The notes: generated from the letters alone by a model not told the origin. 15,309 nucleotides of DNA from an uncultured Clostridium sp. (GCA_900539645.1 UQCY01000034.1:1-15309); one strand, 5' to 3'; shown: positions 1 to 7,550, counted from the first letter of the stretch. Translations and numbers: made by a program.

Positions 1-63
1 CATATTATTTCTAATATTGAGGTCTTTATGTTTTTCTACTAACTTAATGACATTGATTTTCAT
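1..63 (-). CDS. Possible start of a further gene, cut by the window edge
   Basis: An ATG at 63-61 opens a minus-strand frame that stays open for all 21 codons to the window edge, reading MKINVIKLVEKHKDLNIRNN and onward. It starts 18 bases after the stop codon of the DUF956 gene and in the same frame. A weak purine-rich site (TTAGAG) lies just upstream, much poorer than the AGGAGG sites of the other genes. The short gap and shared strand fit one more gene of the PTS transcript. The product cannot be recognised from so few residues, and a chance open frame is possible. Confidence 0.35.
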   Translation of the reverse strand, partial: MKINVIKLVEKHKDLNIRNNM

Positions 64-81
64 ACACTCTAATTTATTTCT

Positions 82-471
82 TTATTTTTCATTTTTATTT
101 TTTATTCTAAATAATCTTTTCAACCCACGTCCTATTACCTGGAAGAAAGTCAAAGATTTTAATAATTTGTCTGATTCTATATATTTGTTTACAGCTCTTA
201 AAGTAGCTTTGTTATCTCTTGTAGAAAAGCTATATGTTCCATTTTCTTTGGTAACTATTGCAAAACGAGATATCCATTTTCCACGAAAACTTACAGATCC
301 AAGTACATGATCTACTTCTGTCCAAGGAATCTGAATGTAATCATTTACATTTTTTTCATTATAGAATTCAAACGCTTTATCACCAATCATTACATTTCCG
401 TAGCTAGTTAAACCTAAAAATGATGTTGCAGGTACTGTATAGTCTACTTTTGTATTCATTGATTGTGCCAT
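82..471 (-). CDS. manO: DUF956 family protein, ManO-type, linked to mannose PTS
   Basis: This 129-residue protein matches the DUF956 family from memory: a small soluble beta-rich domain with the central stretch IPWTEVDHVLGSVSFRGKW and a basic C-terminus (GRGLKRLFRIKNKNEK). In lactic acid bacteria and Listeria such genes sit directly after mannose-class PTS genes and are called manO. A biochemical role is not established, though regulation of the PTS has been suggested. I see no signal peptide or membrane segment. The ATG at 471 follows AGGAGGG with about six bases of spacing. The gene comes 86 bases after EIID, but a terminator-like hairpin at 506-529 separates them, so it is probably expressed by read-through at a lower level than the transporter. 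Confidence 0.85.
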   Translation of the reverse strand: MAQSMNTKVDYTVPATSFLGLTSYGNVMIGDKAFEFYNEKNVNDYIQIPWTEVDHVLGSVSFRGKWISRFAIVTKENGTYSFSTRDNKATLRAVNKYIESDKLLKSLTFFQVIGRGLKRLFRIKNKNEK

Positions 472-505
472 AAAACACCCTCCTAAAAATTATTATATTT
501 AAAGA

Positions 506-529
506 AAAAGCTCAGATAACTGAGCTTTT
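506..529 (-). terminator. Intrinsic terminator or attenuator between EIID and manO
   Basis: A perfect 10-bp inverted repeat (AAAAGCTCAG, loop of 4, CTGAGCTTTT) is followed on the minus strand by a U-rich run (UUUUUCUUU). It lies 28 bases after the EIID stop and 34 bases before the manO start. No promoter is evident between the hairpin and manO, so it most likely ends most PTS transcripts and lets some read through. Confidence 0.8.
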
Positions 530-557
530 CCTTTGTAATATATTTGAAAATATTTAA

Positions 558-1475
558 TTACATTATACCTAATAAGTGAGCACCTATACCAACTATGAAT
601 AATGCTATGATTATTACTATTGGAGATACATTTTTCTTTAATAACTTACAGCATAATAATGTTAATAATAAAGCTGCAAGTCCAGGTATTAACTGATCTA
701 AGTTAGCCTGTAATGTAGTTGTTTTAACTACATCTAGAGCATTTCCACCTAATGAGTTATACATTGTAAGTGCCTGTTTTATACCTTCTGCTCCAGCTGG
801 TAAGCTAGCCCAATCTATGTAAGCACCTTCAGGCTGTGTAACCTTAGAAACTATTGGAGTAAATGATATACTTACCCAACGCTGAACTAGAGAACCTATT
901 ATGAACATACCAAGTATTGAAGCTCCCTGAGTTACTTTTCCTAATAATCCACCAGATAAATCCTGTGCTATTGAGTTACCAACTTTGTATCCGAATTCCT
1001 GAGTGTACCATAAGAAAGCAACACGGATTATGTTCCATGCTAAGAAGAATATTAGTGGACCAACTATATTTCCACTTAATGCTAAAGATGCACCTAATGC
1101 ACCAAGTATTGGTCTTAGAGTAAACCAGAATACTGGGTCACCAACCCCTGCTAGAGGTCCCATCATACCAACTTTAACACCCTGTATTGCCTGGTCGTTA
1201 ACTTCAGCACCATTAGCTCTTTCTTCTTCAAGTGCTAATGTAACCCCTATAACTGGAGCTGATACATAAGGATGTGTATTATAGAATTCCATGTGTCTTT
1301 TTAAAGCAGCAACCTGGTCTTCTTTATTTGTATATAATTTTTTGATAGCTGGTATCATTGAATAACACCATCCACCATTCTGCATACGTTCATAGTTCCA
1401 AGAACCCTGAAGGAACTGATGACGCCAAGCAACAGACATACGGTCTTTTTTAGTTAATGTTTTTCTTTCTGCCAT
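558..1475 (-). CDS. manN: PTS mannose/fructose/sorbose family EIID component
   Basis: This 305-residue protein is the IID subunit of a mannose-class phosphotransferase transporter. With IIC it forms the membrane channel, while IIAB supplies phosphate from HPr. The N-terminus is typical of the family: a conserved soluble stretch (SVAWRHQFLQGSWNYERMQ, residues 13-31) and NGGWCYSMIPAIKKLY. A glycine-rich region near residues 103-112 (GMMGPLAGVGDP) follows, then hydrophobic segments in the middle and at the very C-terminus (about 259-305). Length is normal. The ATG at 1475 follows AAGGAGG. The gap to EIIC is only 21 bases, so the two are co-transcribed and probably made in matched amounts. The family assignment is secure; the exact sugar is inferred. 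Confidence 0.96.
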   Translation of the reverse strand: MAERKTLTKKDRMSVAWRHQFLQGSWNYERMQNGGWCYSMIPAIKKLYTNKEDQVAALKRHMEFYNTHPYVSAPVIGVTLALEEERANGAEVNDQAIQGVKVGMMGPLAGVGDPVFWFTLRPILGALGASLALSGNIVGPLIFFLAWNIIRVAFLWYTQEFGYKVGNSIAQDLSGGLLGKVTQGASILGMFIIGSLVQRWVSISFTPIVSKVTQPEGAYIDWASLPAGAEGIKQALTMYNSLGGNALDVVKTTTLQANLDQLIPGLAALLLTLLCCKLLKKNVSPIVIIIALFIVGIGAHLLGIM

Positions 1476-1496
1476 TTTTCTTTTCCTCCTTCAAGA

Positions 1497-2312
1497 TTAA
1501 TATTCATTTAATATATCGCCAAGTGGATCTCCAGAACCACCATTTCCATTACCACCGTTTCCAGCACTTTCTTTTAGTCCTAAGTATAATAGAGCTAAAG
1601 ATATACCTATTGTACCTAATGCTATAAGTGTTAACTTGTCTATAGCAGCTAAAACGAATCCTAGAGCGAAGAATGGCCATGTTTCTTTTGTTGACATCAT
1701 GTTTATAACCATCGCATACCCAACAGCGGCAACCATTCCACCACCGATTGACATACCATCAGCTAACCATGCTGGCATTGCATTTAATGCACTCGTTACA
1801 ACTGATGCTGGTACGAAACATAAAGCTGCAGCTGGTATAGCTATTCTTACACCCTGAAGTAATATAGCTATTATATGCCACATTTCCATTTTTCTCATGT
1901 TTGCTTCTTCAGCAGCAGCATCCATGAAGTGAACTATTGGTATAGATAATGTACGAACTATCATAGTTAAGAATAAACCTGCTACTGATAGTGGTATCGC
2001 AACTGCTATAGAAGTAGATATTGCAGTCTGAACATTAGTAGTTCCACCATTTAATCCTAATACCATTATTATTGCAGAAGCAACTGATGCTAAAGCAGCA
2101 TCTGGTGCAACTGCAGCACCAACGTTTGCCCATCCAAGAGCTATCATCTGTAATGAACCACCAAGGATTACACCCTCAGTTAAATGTCCACTTACTAATC
2201 CTATTAATGTACATGCCACTAGAGGCTGATGGAACTGGAATTCATCTAGAACCCCTTCCATACCTGCTAGCAAGGCAACAACAATTATTAAAAGTACTGT
2301 TATCATTGACAT
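1497..2312 (-). CDS. manM: PTS mannose/fructose/sorbose family EIIC component
   Basis: This 271-residue integral membrane protein is the IIC permease subunit of the mannose-class PTS and forms the sugar path together with IID. Hydrophobic segments run through most of its length. Conserved family stretches include an early helix with GMEGVLDEFQFHQPLVACTL (about residues 17-36) and GGSLQMIALGWANVGAAVAPD. The last 20 or so residues form a Gly/Asn-rich hydrophilic tail (NGGNGNGGSGDP) ending DILNEY. From memory, streptococcal ManM proteins have a similar tail. The ATG at 2312 follows GAGGAGG, 21 bases after the EIIAB stop. Specificity for mannose, glucose or glucosamine is inferred from the DUF956 neighbour and fused EIIAB. 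Confidence 0.96.
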   Translation of the reverse strand: MSMITVLLIIVVALLAGMEGVLDEFQFHQPLVACTLIGLVSGHLTEGVILGGSLQMIALGWANVGAAVAPDAALASVASAIIMVLGLNGGTTNVQTAISTSIAVAIPLSVAGLFLTMIVRTLSIPIVHFMDAAAEEANMRKMEMWHIIAILLQGVRIAIPAAALCFVPASVVTSALNAMPAWLADGMSIGGGMVAAVGYAMVINMMSTKETWPFFALGFVLAAIDKLTLIALGTIGISLALLYLGLKESAGNGGNGNGGSGDPLGDILNEY

Positions 2313-2333
2313 AACTTTATATCCTCCTCGCCT

Positions 2334-3317
2334 TTATGCTTTTGCTAATTCAGCTTTTGCTTTTTTAAGAAGATCATCGATATTTTCTGCTGATTCACTT
2401 GGAACCTTACGAACATCAAATTTTATTCCCATATCTTTTAATTCTTCTATTGTTTCTATATCTTTTGCGTCCATTGCTATTGCTTTATTTGCAACAACTT
2501 TACCTACAGAGTGAGCCATAGAACCTAAGTTTAGTTCTTTAATTTCAACTCCACCTTTTATTGCTCTTAAAGCATCCTGTGGTGTTTCGAATAATAACAT
2601 TGCTTCAGTATTTCCAAAACGAGTATCTTTCTGAACTTTTATCATTTTGTCTATTGGAACAACGTTTGCTCTAACCCCAGGAGGAGCCGCCTGTTCTATC
2701 ATTTTTTTACGTAAATCATCGTGAGCAACAGAGTCTGAAACTACGATTATACGATTTGGTTTTGTTGTTTTTGTCCAAGTTGTAGCAACCTGTCCATGTA
2801 ATAAACGTGTATCTATACGAGCTAACACGTATTTTATTTTTCCGTCACCTATTACTGTTCCTTCTGGTATTGCACCACCAGCAGTTGCCTGAACTGGAGC
2901 AGCTTCTTCTTTTTTAGGTTCTAAAGATTCAGGACAAACTTTTATTCCTTCTCTTCCAGCACCTACTATATAAGCTGCTATTTCGTGAGCAGTTTCCATA
3001 GATAGACGTGCACCGTATGCTTCTACAAGCATTGGTAAGTTAAGACCAGTAACTATAGCCCATTTTTCGTGTCCTTCAACAAGTCCTGTAGCCTGATTGA
3101 ATGGTGTACCACTCCATAAGTCTACTAAGAATAAAACTTCTTCAGGATTTTCGAATGTAGCAATAGCTTCTTCCATCTTAGCTTTTAAATCGTTTGGGCC
3201 TTCGCTTGGCTGTAATGTAACAGCTTTAACATTCTGCTGTTCACCGAATATCATTGATACTGACTGTAGTATCCCTGTAGCAAAGTCACCATGACTAGCA
3301 AGAACAATTCCTACCAT
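2334..3317 (-). CDS. manL: PTS mannose/fructose/sorbose family fused EIIAB component
   Basis: This 327-residue soluble protein carries both phosphoryl-transfer domains of a mannose-class PTS. The IIA domain spans about residues 1-130, with the phospho-accepting His9 in VLASHG. An Ala/Pro/Glu-rich linker follows (about 132-158). The IIB domain starts near 160 and has its active-site His174 in ARIDTRLLHGQV. Phosphate passes from HPr to His9, then His174, then to the sugar at IIC/IID. Both catalytic histidines are present, so the protein should be active. The fused AB form is that of ManL/ManX glucose-mannose transporters. The ATG at 3317 follows GGAGGA. This is the first gene of the PTS operon, behind a leader of about 190 bases and a promoter at 3515-3543. 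Confidence 0.97.
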   Translation of the reverse strand: MVGIVLASHGDFATGILQSVSMIFGEQQNVKAVTLQPSEGPNDLKAKMEEAIATFENPEEVLFLVDLWSGTPFNQATGLVEGHEKWAIVTGLNLPMLVEAYGARLSMETAHEIAAYIVGAGREGIKVCPESLEPKKEEAAPVQATAGGAIPEGTVIGDGKIKYVLARIDTRLLHGQVATTWTKTTKPNRIIVVSDSVAHDDLRKKMIEQAAPPGVRANVVPIDKMIKVQKDTRFGNTEAMLLFETPQDALRAIKGGVEIKELNLGSMAHSVGKVVANKAIAMDAKDIETIEELKDMGIKFDVRKVPSESAENIDDLLKKAKAELAKA

Positions 3318-3508
3318 ATCTCTTTTCCTCCATCCATTAATTTTTATATTCTCGAGTTTATGAATAGAGAAGGCAAATTATCGTCATAAAATTGCATTTT
3401 AAACCAACCTCTTAAAGTTAAAAATATCACAATTAAATTAATATAATAGCTCTATACCATTGGGTATCAGTCTTTTGCTTTCCCTTTTCCCAAAACTCAT
3501 TAAATACA
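3318..3508 (-). other. Long 5' leader of the PTS operon with small hairpins
   Basis: If transcription starts about seven bases after the -10 box at 3515-3520, the EIIAB mRNA has a leader of roughly 190 bases. It can form a hairpin from ATACC (3454-3458) and GGTAT (3463-3467), and a second from 3373-3395 (GCAA/UUGC plus UUAU/AUAA around a GACG loop). I do not recognise a known riboswitch class, antiterminator target or terminator in it. No convincing open frame is present. Confidence 0.3.
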
Positions 3509-3514
3509 TTATCC

Positions 3515-3543
3515 ATTATATAGAACATTAAAATTTTTTTCAA
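3515..3543 (-). promoter_or_regulatory. Sigma-A type promoter for the PTS operon
   Basis: Reading the minus strand, a -35 box TTGAAA (3543-3538) is followed by exactly 17 bases and a perfect -10 box TATAAT (3520-3515). It lies between the glmS terminator region and the first PTS gene, on the right strand, and is the best promoter match in the window. No CcpA (cre) site with a central CG was found over it. Confidence 0.7.
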
Positions 3544-3600
3544 CAATTATTTGACAATATGAATTTCTTATGAAAATAGGATAACCTTTGTCTACTTTAT

Positions 3601-3655
3601 TTGTTAATAAAAAAAAGCTATGCTGATTTTTTATTAACAAAATTTGCATAGCTTT
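3601..3655 (-). terminator. glmS terminator region with two interleaved inverted repeats
   Basis: On the minus strand AAAGCUAUGC (3655-3646) can pair with GCAUAGCUUU (3623-3614). The second arm runs straight into eight U residues, which suits an intrinsic terminator about 90 bases after the glmS stop. The loop of this stem holds one arm (3640-3627) of a second perfect inverted repeat of 14 bp, whose other arm is 3614-3601, overlapping the U-tract. The two stems interleave, so they exclude each other or form a pseudoknot. Confidence 0.65.
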
Positions 3656-3743
3656 ACTTTATATTTTTATTTATTACTTTTCTTGCTAAAATATTTTTTC
3701 AATTTCTTTATAAAACTAAATTATAATAGTTTTTTTCTATACA

Positions 3744-5570
3744 TTATTCAACTGTAACAGATTTAGCAAGATTTCTTGGTTTATCTACATCAAGACCTTT
3801 CATTGTTGATACATAATAAGCTAGTAGCTGCATTGGGACAACTGCAACTATAGGCACTAACATATCATCACAGTTTGGTATGTATATTACTTCATCAGAA
3901 ACTTTTTCAACGCTAGTATTGTGTTCTTGAGCTATTGATGCAACAAATGCACCTCTTGCTTTTACTTCCCGCATATTTGAAACCATTTTTTCGAATAAGT
4001 TTTCCTGTGTTGCTACAGATATTACCGGAGTTCCTTCTTCTATAAGAGCTATTGTTCCGTGTTTTAATTCTCCTGCAGCAAATGCTTCTGAGTGTATGTA
4101 TGAAACCTCTTTTAATTTTAAAGAGCCTTCCATAGCTAATGAGTAGTCTACTCCTCTTCCAAGGAAGAATACATGCTCTTTAGAAACTATTTTTTCAGCA
4201 GTTTCTTTTATTTTATCTTGGTTATCTAATACTTTCTGAATTTTTTCTGGAAGTTCTTTCATTTTTTCTATAGTTGATAAATATTCTTCTCTATTTATTG
4301 TTCCTTTTTCAAGGGCAAAGTTTAGAGCTATCATATATAGAGAAGTTATCTGAGTAGTGTATGCTTTTGTTGAAGCAACTGCTATTTCAGGTCCAGCCCA
4401 AGTATAGAATACTTCATCTGCTTCTCTTGATATTGATGAACCTACAACATTTGTTATCGCAAGTATTTTAGCACCTTTAGCTTTTGAATCTCTTAAAACT
4501 GCTAGTGTATCAGCTGTTTCTCCAGACTGACTTACAAGTATTACTAAAGAATGTTCGTCTACAAAGTTATCACTGTATCTGAATTCTGATGCTATATCTG
4601 TTATTACTGGAACTTTTAGGTATTTTTCTAAAGCATTTTTTCCAAGTAATCCAGCGTGGTATGCTGTACCACAAGCAACTATATATATTCTATTTATATT
4701 ATCTAAATCTTCTTTTGTTAAATGGATTCCATCTAATACTATGTTTCCATTTTCGTCTATTCTTCTTTCAAGTGTATTTTTAACACCTTCTGGCTGTTCA
4801 TTTATTTCTTTAAGCATGAAACAGTCGTATCCACCTTTTGAAGCTGCCTCTATATCCCATTTTACATCGTATATTTCTTTTTCAACAGGATTTCTATCAG
4901 CATCGTATATTTTTAATTCATCGCCTTTTATGTGAACAACTTCGCCATTTTCAAGGAAGTATACTTTTCTAGTGTATTTTAAAAGTGCTGGTATATCTGA
5001 AGCTATGAAGTTTTCTCCTTCTCCAACACCTGCTACAAGAGGACTGTCTTTTCTAACAGCTACTAATTCATCTTCGTTATCTTTGCATATAACACCTAGT
5101 GCATAAGCTCCTCTTAATCTAGCTACTGTTTTGTAAACAGCATCAAGAAGATTTCCTTCGTAGTATTTATCTACTAAGTGAGCTATTACTTCTGTATCAG
5201 TTTCTGATCTGAATTCTACTCCATCTTCTTTTAATTCTTCCTTTAATTCCATGTAGTTTTCTATTATACCATTGTGGACAACTGCTATTGTTTTGTCCAT
5301 ATTGAAATGAGGATGAGAGTTTACATCTGATGGTTCACCATGAGTAGCCCATCTTGTATGTCCTATACCTAAATTCCCTTTCATTTCATTTTTTTCAATG
5401 TCTTCTGCAAGTACAGCAAGTCTACCTTTGAATTTTCTGATTTCTAATTCACCATCATTGCATACAGCAATACCTGCTGAATCATAACCTCTGTACTCTA
5501 ATTTTGATAGTCCATCAACTATCACCTCTGATGCATTTTTTGGTCCTAAGTACCCAACTATTCCACACAT
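3744..5570 (-). CDS. glmS: Glutamine--fructose-6-phosphate aminotransferase (isomerizing)
   Basis: GlmS converts fructose-6-phosphate and glutamine to glucosamine-6-phosphate and glutamate, the first committed step of UDP-GlcNAc and cell-wall synthesis, in the cytoplasm. At 608 residues it has the full family length. The N-terminal class II glutamine amidotransferase domain starts MCGIVGYLG, with Cys2 the nucleophile after Met removal. GHTRWATHGEPS and the HNGIIENY stretch are also present. Two SIS sugar-isomerase domains follow, marked by VACGTAYHAG, SQSGETADT and GELKHGTIAL. The C-terminus DKPRNLAKSVTVE is the family signature. The ATG at 5570 follows AGGAGG. The gene lies after glmM but behind a glmS ribozyme, so its product should repress its own synthesis. 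Confidence 0.99.
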   Translation of the reverse strand: MCGIVGYLGPKNASEVIVDGLSKLEYRGYDSAGIAVCNDGELEIRKFKGRLAVLAEDIEKNEMKGNLGIGHTRWATHGEPSDVNSHPHFNMDKTIAVVHNGIIENYMELKEELKEDGVEFRSETDTEVIAHLVDKYYEGNLLDAVYKTVARLRGAYALGVICKDNEDELVAVRKDSPLVAGVGEGENFIASDIPALLKYTRKVYFLENGEVVHIKGDELKIYDADRNPVEKEIYDVKWDIEAASKGGYDCFMLKEINEQPEGVKNTLERRIDENGNIVLDGIHLTKEDLDNINRIYIVACGTAYHAGLLGKNALEKYLKVPVITDIASEFRYSDNFVDEHSLVILVSQSGETADTLAVLRDSKAKGAKILAITNVVGSSISREADEVFYTWAGPEIAVASTKAYTTQITSLYMIALNFALEKGTINREEYLSTIEKMKELPEKIQKVLDNQDKIKETAEKIVSKEHVFFLGRGVDYSLAMEGSLKLKEVSYIHSEAFAAGELKHGTIALIEEGTPVISVATQENLFEKMVSNMREVKARGAFVASIAQEHNTSVEKVSDEVIYIPNCDDMLVPIVAVVPMQLLAYYVSTMKGLDVDKPRNLAKSVTVE

Positions 5571-5631
5571 AATTCTGTGCCTCCTAAAAATTATTTATAA
5601 TATATATTTTTAGAAGTAGTGATAAAAAAAT

Positions 5632-5782
5632 TATTTACTCAAATTTCCCTTTGTCCAAAGAATCACTTCTAAGTTTTGAAGAAATTTTACGATGGTAAAT
5701 ACACCGCAGAGCACCCGCCGAATATTCGATTAACTCTGACCTCGTCAACTTGAAAATTAATTTATTTTACAAGTTCTGGCGC
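5632..5782 (-). ncRNA. glmS self-cleaving ribozyme-riboswitch
   Basis: The minus strand upstream of glmS carries the glmS ribozyme core: AGCGCCAGAACU at the cleavage site, GUUGACGAGG, and AUCGAAUAUUCGGCGGGUGC followed by CUGCGGUG. Cleavage is expected between A at 5783 and G at 5782. ACUUG/CAAGU closes P1. CGGUG and CAUCG form P3 with one G-U pair. AAAUUUC/GAAAUUU can form P4. UAUUUAC pairs perfectly with GUAAAUA (5638-5632) as P3.1. In this class, glucosamine-6-phosphate acts as cofactor for cleavage, and the cut downstream mRNA is then degraded. The element ends about 60 bases before the glmS start. The match to the consensus is from memory but is very strong. Confidence 0.96.
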
Positions 5783-5783
5783 T

Positions 5784-5821
5784 AAAAACAGAAACGGAAA
5801 CAAAAGCGTTCCCGTCTCCGT
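5784..5821 (-). terminator. Terminator-like hairpin between glmM and the glmS ribozyme
   Basis: Eleven bases after the glmM stop, the minus-strand RNA can form a stem of about 14 bp with G-U pairs (GGAGACGGGAAC against GUUUCCGUUUCU plus outer pairs, loop GCUUUU). A U-run follows and ends exactly at the ribozyme cleavage site. The stem is GC-richer than its surroundings. It could terminate part of the glmM transcripts, or protect the 3' end of glmM mRNA after ribozyme cleavage. Confidence 0.7.
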
Positions 5822-5831
5822 AATTTTACAA

Positions 5832-7178
5832 CTAAGCAAGTCTTTCTTTTATAAGTTCTGCAAGATTAGTTGCTAATTCCTTTATCTGTTCTACTTCTTT
5901 ACCCTCTAACATAACTCTCACAAGAGGTTCTGTTCCTGATGGTCTTATAAGAACTCTTCCTTCTCCATCAAGAAGTTTTTCTATTCTTTCTATTTCAGCT
6001 TTAACCTCTGGGAATTCCATGTATCTATTTTTATTTTCATTTTTAACCTTTGCGTTTATAAGTACCTGAGGATACTGTTCCATAACAGATGCTAATTCAG
6101 AAAGAGTTTTTCCTTCTTCAGCTATTATTCCTGATAATACTAGTGAACTTAATGTTCCATCTCCAGTTGTATTATTGTCTAGGAATATTAAATGTCCTGA
6201 CTGTTCTCCACCAAGAACATATCCTTCTTTTAGCATTTCTTCCATTACGTATCTATCCCCTACTTTTGTTATAGCAAGGTCTATATCGTTTTCTTTTGCT
6301 GCTATTTTTAGACCTATATTAGTCATTACAGTAACAACAAGAGTATTTTTAGCTAGTTTACCTTTTTTCTTTAAGTTTATAGCGCTTAGTATCATTATTC
6401 TATCGCCATCAACTATATTACCTTTTTCATCTACAGCTATTAATCTATCTGCATCCCCATCGTATGCAAGTCCGTAGTCTGCACCTTCTTCAACAACAAC
6501 TTTCTGTAAATTTTCTGGATGAGTTGATCCACATTTATCGTTTATATTTGTTCCATCTGGATCAGCAGCTATAGCTATTACTTCAGCCCCTAGTCTTCTA
6601 TATGCTTCTGGAGCTACTTTTGAAGCTGCACCATTTGCACAATCTAGAACTATTTTTTTACCAGTTAAGTCAACTCCAGCAGATTCTATTAAGAAATCTA
6701 CATATTCATTCTGAGCTTCATGTCTATGTATTCTTCTTCCAACTTCTGTTCCTATTGGATTTGAATCAACAGCGTCTATATCATCTATATATTTTTCTAT
6801 TTCAAGTTCTATATTGTCATCTAGTTTGAATCCATCTTTATTGAAGAATTTTATTCCATTAAATTCTACTGGATTGTGTGAAGCAGATATTACAACACCA
6901 CAGTCTGCGTTGTATTTTCTTGTTAGATATGCAACTGCAGGTGTAGGTATTACACCAACTGTTATAACATCACAGCCAACTGACATAAGTCCTGATATTA
7001 AAGCTGCTTCTAACATATCTCCAGATATTCTAGTATCTTTACCTACTACAACTTTTACTCTGTGGTCTCCTTTTGCAAGGACATAACCGCCTGCTCTACC
7101 TAGTTTGTATGCAAGGTTACAGTCAAGCTCTGTATTTGCTACTCCTCTTACTCCATCAGTTCCAAAATATTTTCTCAT
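5832..7178 (-). CDS. glmM: Phosphoglucosamine mutase
   Basis: GlmM isomerises glucosamine-6-phosphate to glucosamine-1-phosphate, the step after GlmS. Its 448 residues match the family length. Motifs in order are the N-terminal KYFGTDGVRG (3-12), the catalytic phosphoserine Ser100 in VISASHNP, the magnesium loop DGDADR (240-245), the sugar-binding GEQSGH (324-329) and the phosphate-binding RPSGTEPLVRV (412-422). The SASHNP form, rather than the PGM/PMM type, supports glucosamine specificity. The ATG at 7178 follows GGGAGAAG. In many Firmicutes glmM sits directly after cdaA-cdaR and its product binds and inhibits CdaA. Here about 6 kb of fermentation genes intervene, so it has its own upstream region and candidate promoter. 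Confidence 0.98.
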   Translation of the reverse strand: MRKYFGTDGVRGVANTELDCNLAYKLGRAGGYVLAKGDHRVKVVVGKDTRISGDMLEAALISGLMSVGCDVITVGVIPTPAVAYLTRKYNADCGVVISASHNPVEFNGIKFFNKDGFKLDDNIELEIEKYIDDIDAVDSNPIGTEVGRRIHRHEAQNEYVDFLIESAGVDLTGKKIVLDCANGAASKVAPEAYRRLGAEVIAIAADPDGTNINDKCGSTHPENLQKVVVEEGADYGLAYDGDADRLIAVDEKGNIVDGDRIMILSAINLKKKGKLAKNTLVVTVMTNIGLKIAAKENDIDLAITKVGDRYVMEEMLKEGYVLGGEQSGHLIFLDNNTTGDGTLSSLVLSGIIAEEGKTLSELASVMEQYPQVLINAKVKNENKNRYMEFPEVKAEIERIEKLLDGEGRVLIRPSGTEPLVRVMLEGKEVEQIKELATNLAELIKERLA

Positions 7179-7388
7179 ACTCTTCTCCCTTTCCCGGTAT
7201 AAATTAAATCCTCTTTGTTTTATAACATTCTCATTTTTTCATCATTTGCTAATTAATCTTTTTTACTATTTTTGTATTTATTTTTCTTTTTTTAAATTCT
7301 CTTGAAAATTAATTAAATACTTTATATTTTTCATTATAGTTTTATTATTCTTCTTTTATTTATAAACGTTATCTTTTTACATAAGACT

Positions 7389-7417
7389 ATTTTATTACTT
7401 ATCAATAAAAAACTCAA
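7389..7417 (-). promoter_or_regulatory. Candidate sigma-A promoter for glmM
   Basis: On the minus strand TTGAGT (7417-7412) and TAAAAT (7394-7389) are separated by exactly 17 bases. They lie after the korC terminator and about 210 bases before the glmM start. The -35 box has two mismatches and the -10 box one. The remainder of this gap (7179-7388) is very AT-rich, and I see no open frame or recognisable riboswitch in it. Confidence 0.4.
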
Positions 7418-7479
7418 TAGAAATATTTTTATTATTAATATAAATAGATATTAAGAAGATATTTGTGAGTATTTTTTAT

Positions 7480-7512
7480 AAAAAAAGAAAGTCACCGAAT
7501 AATCGATGACTT
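7480..7512 (-). terminator. Intrinsic terminator of the 2-oxoacid oxidoreductase operon
   Basis: The minus-strand RNA forms AAGUCAUCG, loop AUUAUU, CGGUGACUU: nine pairs with one U-G. It is followed by UCUUUUUUU. It starts 38 bases after the korC stop. Stem, loop and U-tract are all textbook, so this is a firm end for the transcript. Confidence 0.9.
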
Positions 7513-7550
7513 CCCAATATATGATAATTTAGTTTTTCCTAAACAAAAAT

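Noticed and set aside
17..310. A 97-codon open frame on the plus strand
   Set aside because: It overlaps the DUF956 gene on the other strand, which has a family match and a strong ribosome binding site. No such support exists for this frame.
3474..3494. Possible sigma-54 (-24/-12) promoter for the PTS operon
   Set aside because: The minus strand has GG and GC at the correct spacing (GGGAAAAGGGAAAGC), but the flanking bases differ from TGGCAC and TTGC. A better sigma-A promoter lies just upstream.
3551..3580. TTGACA on the plus strand as a promoter
   Set aside because: No -10 box occurs at a suitable spacing, and no plus-strand gene follows.
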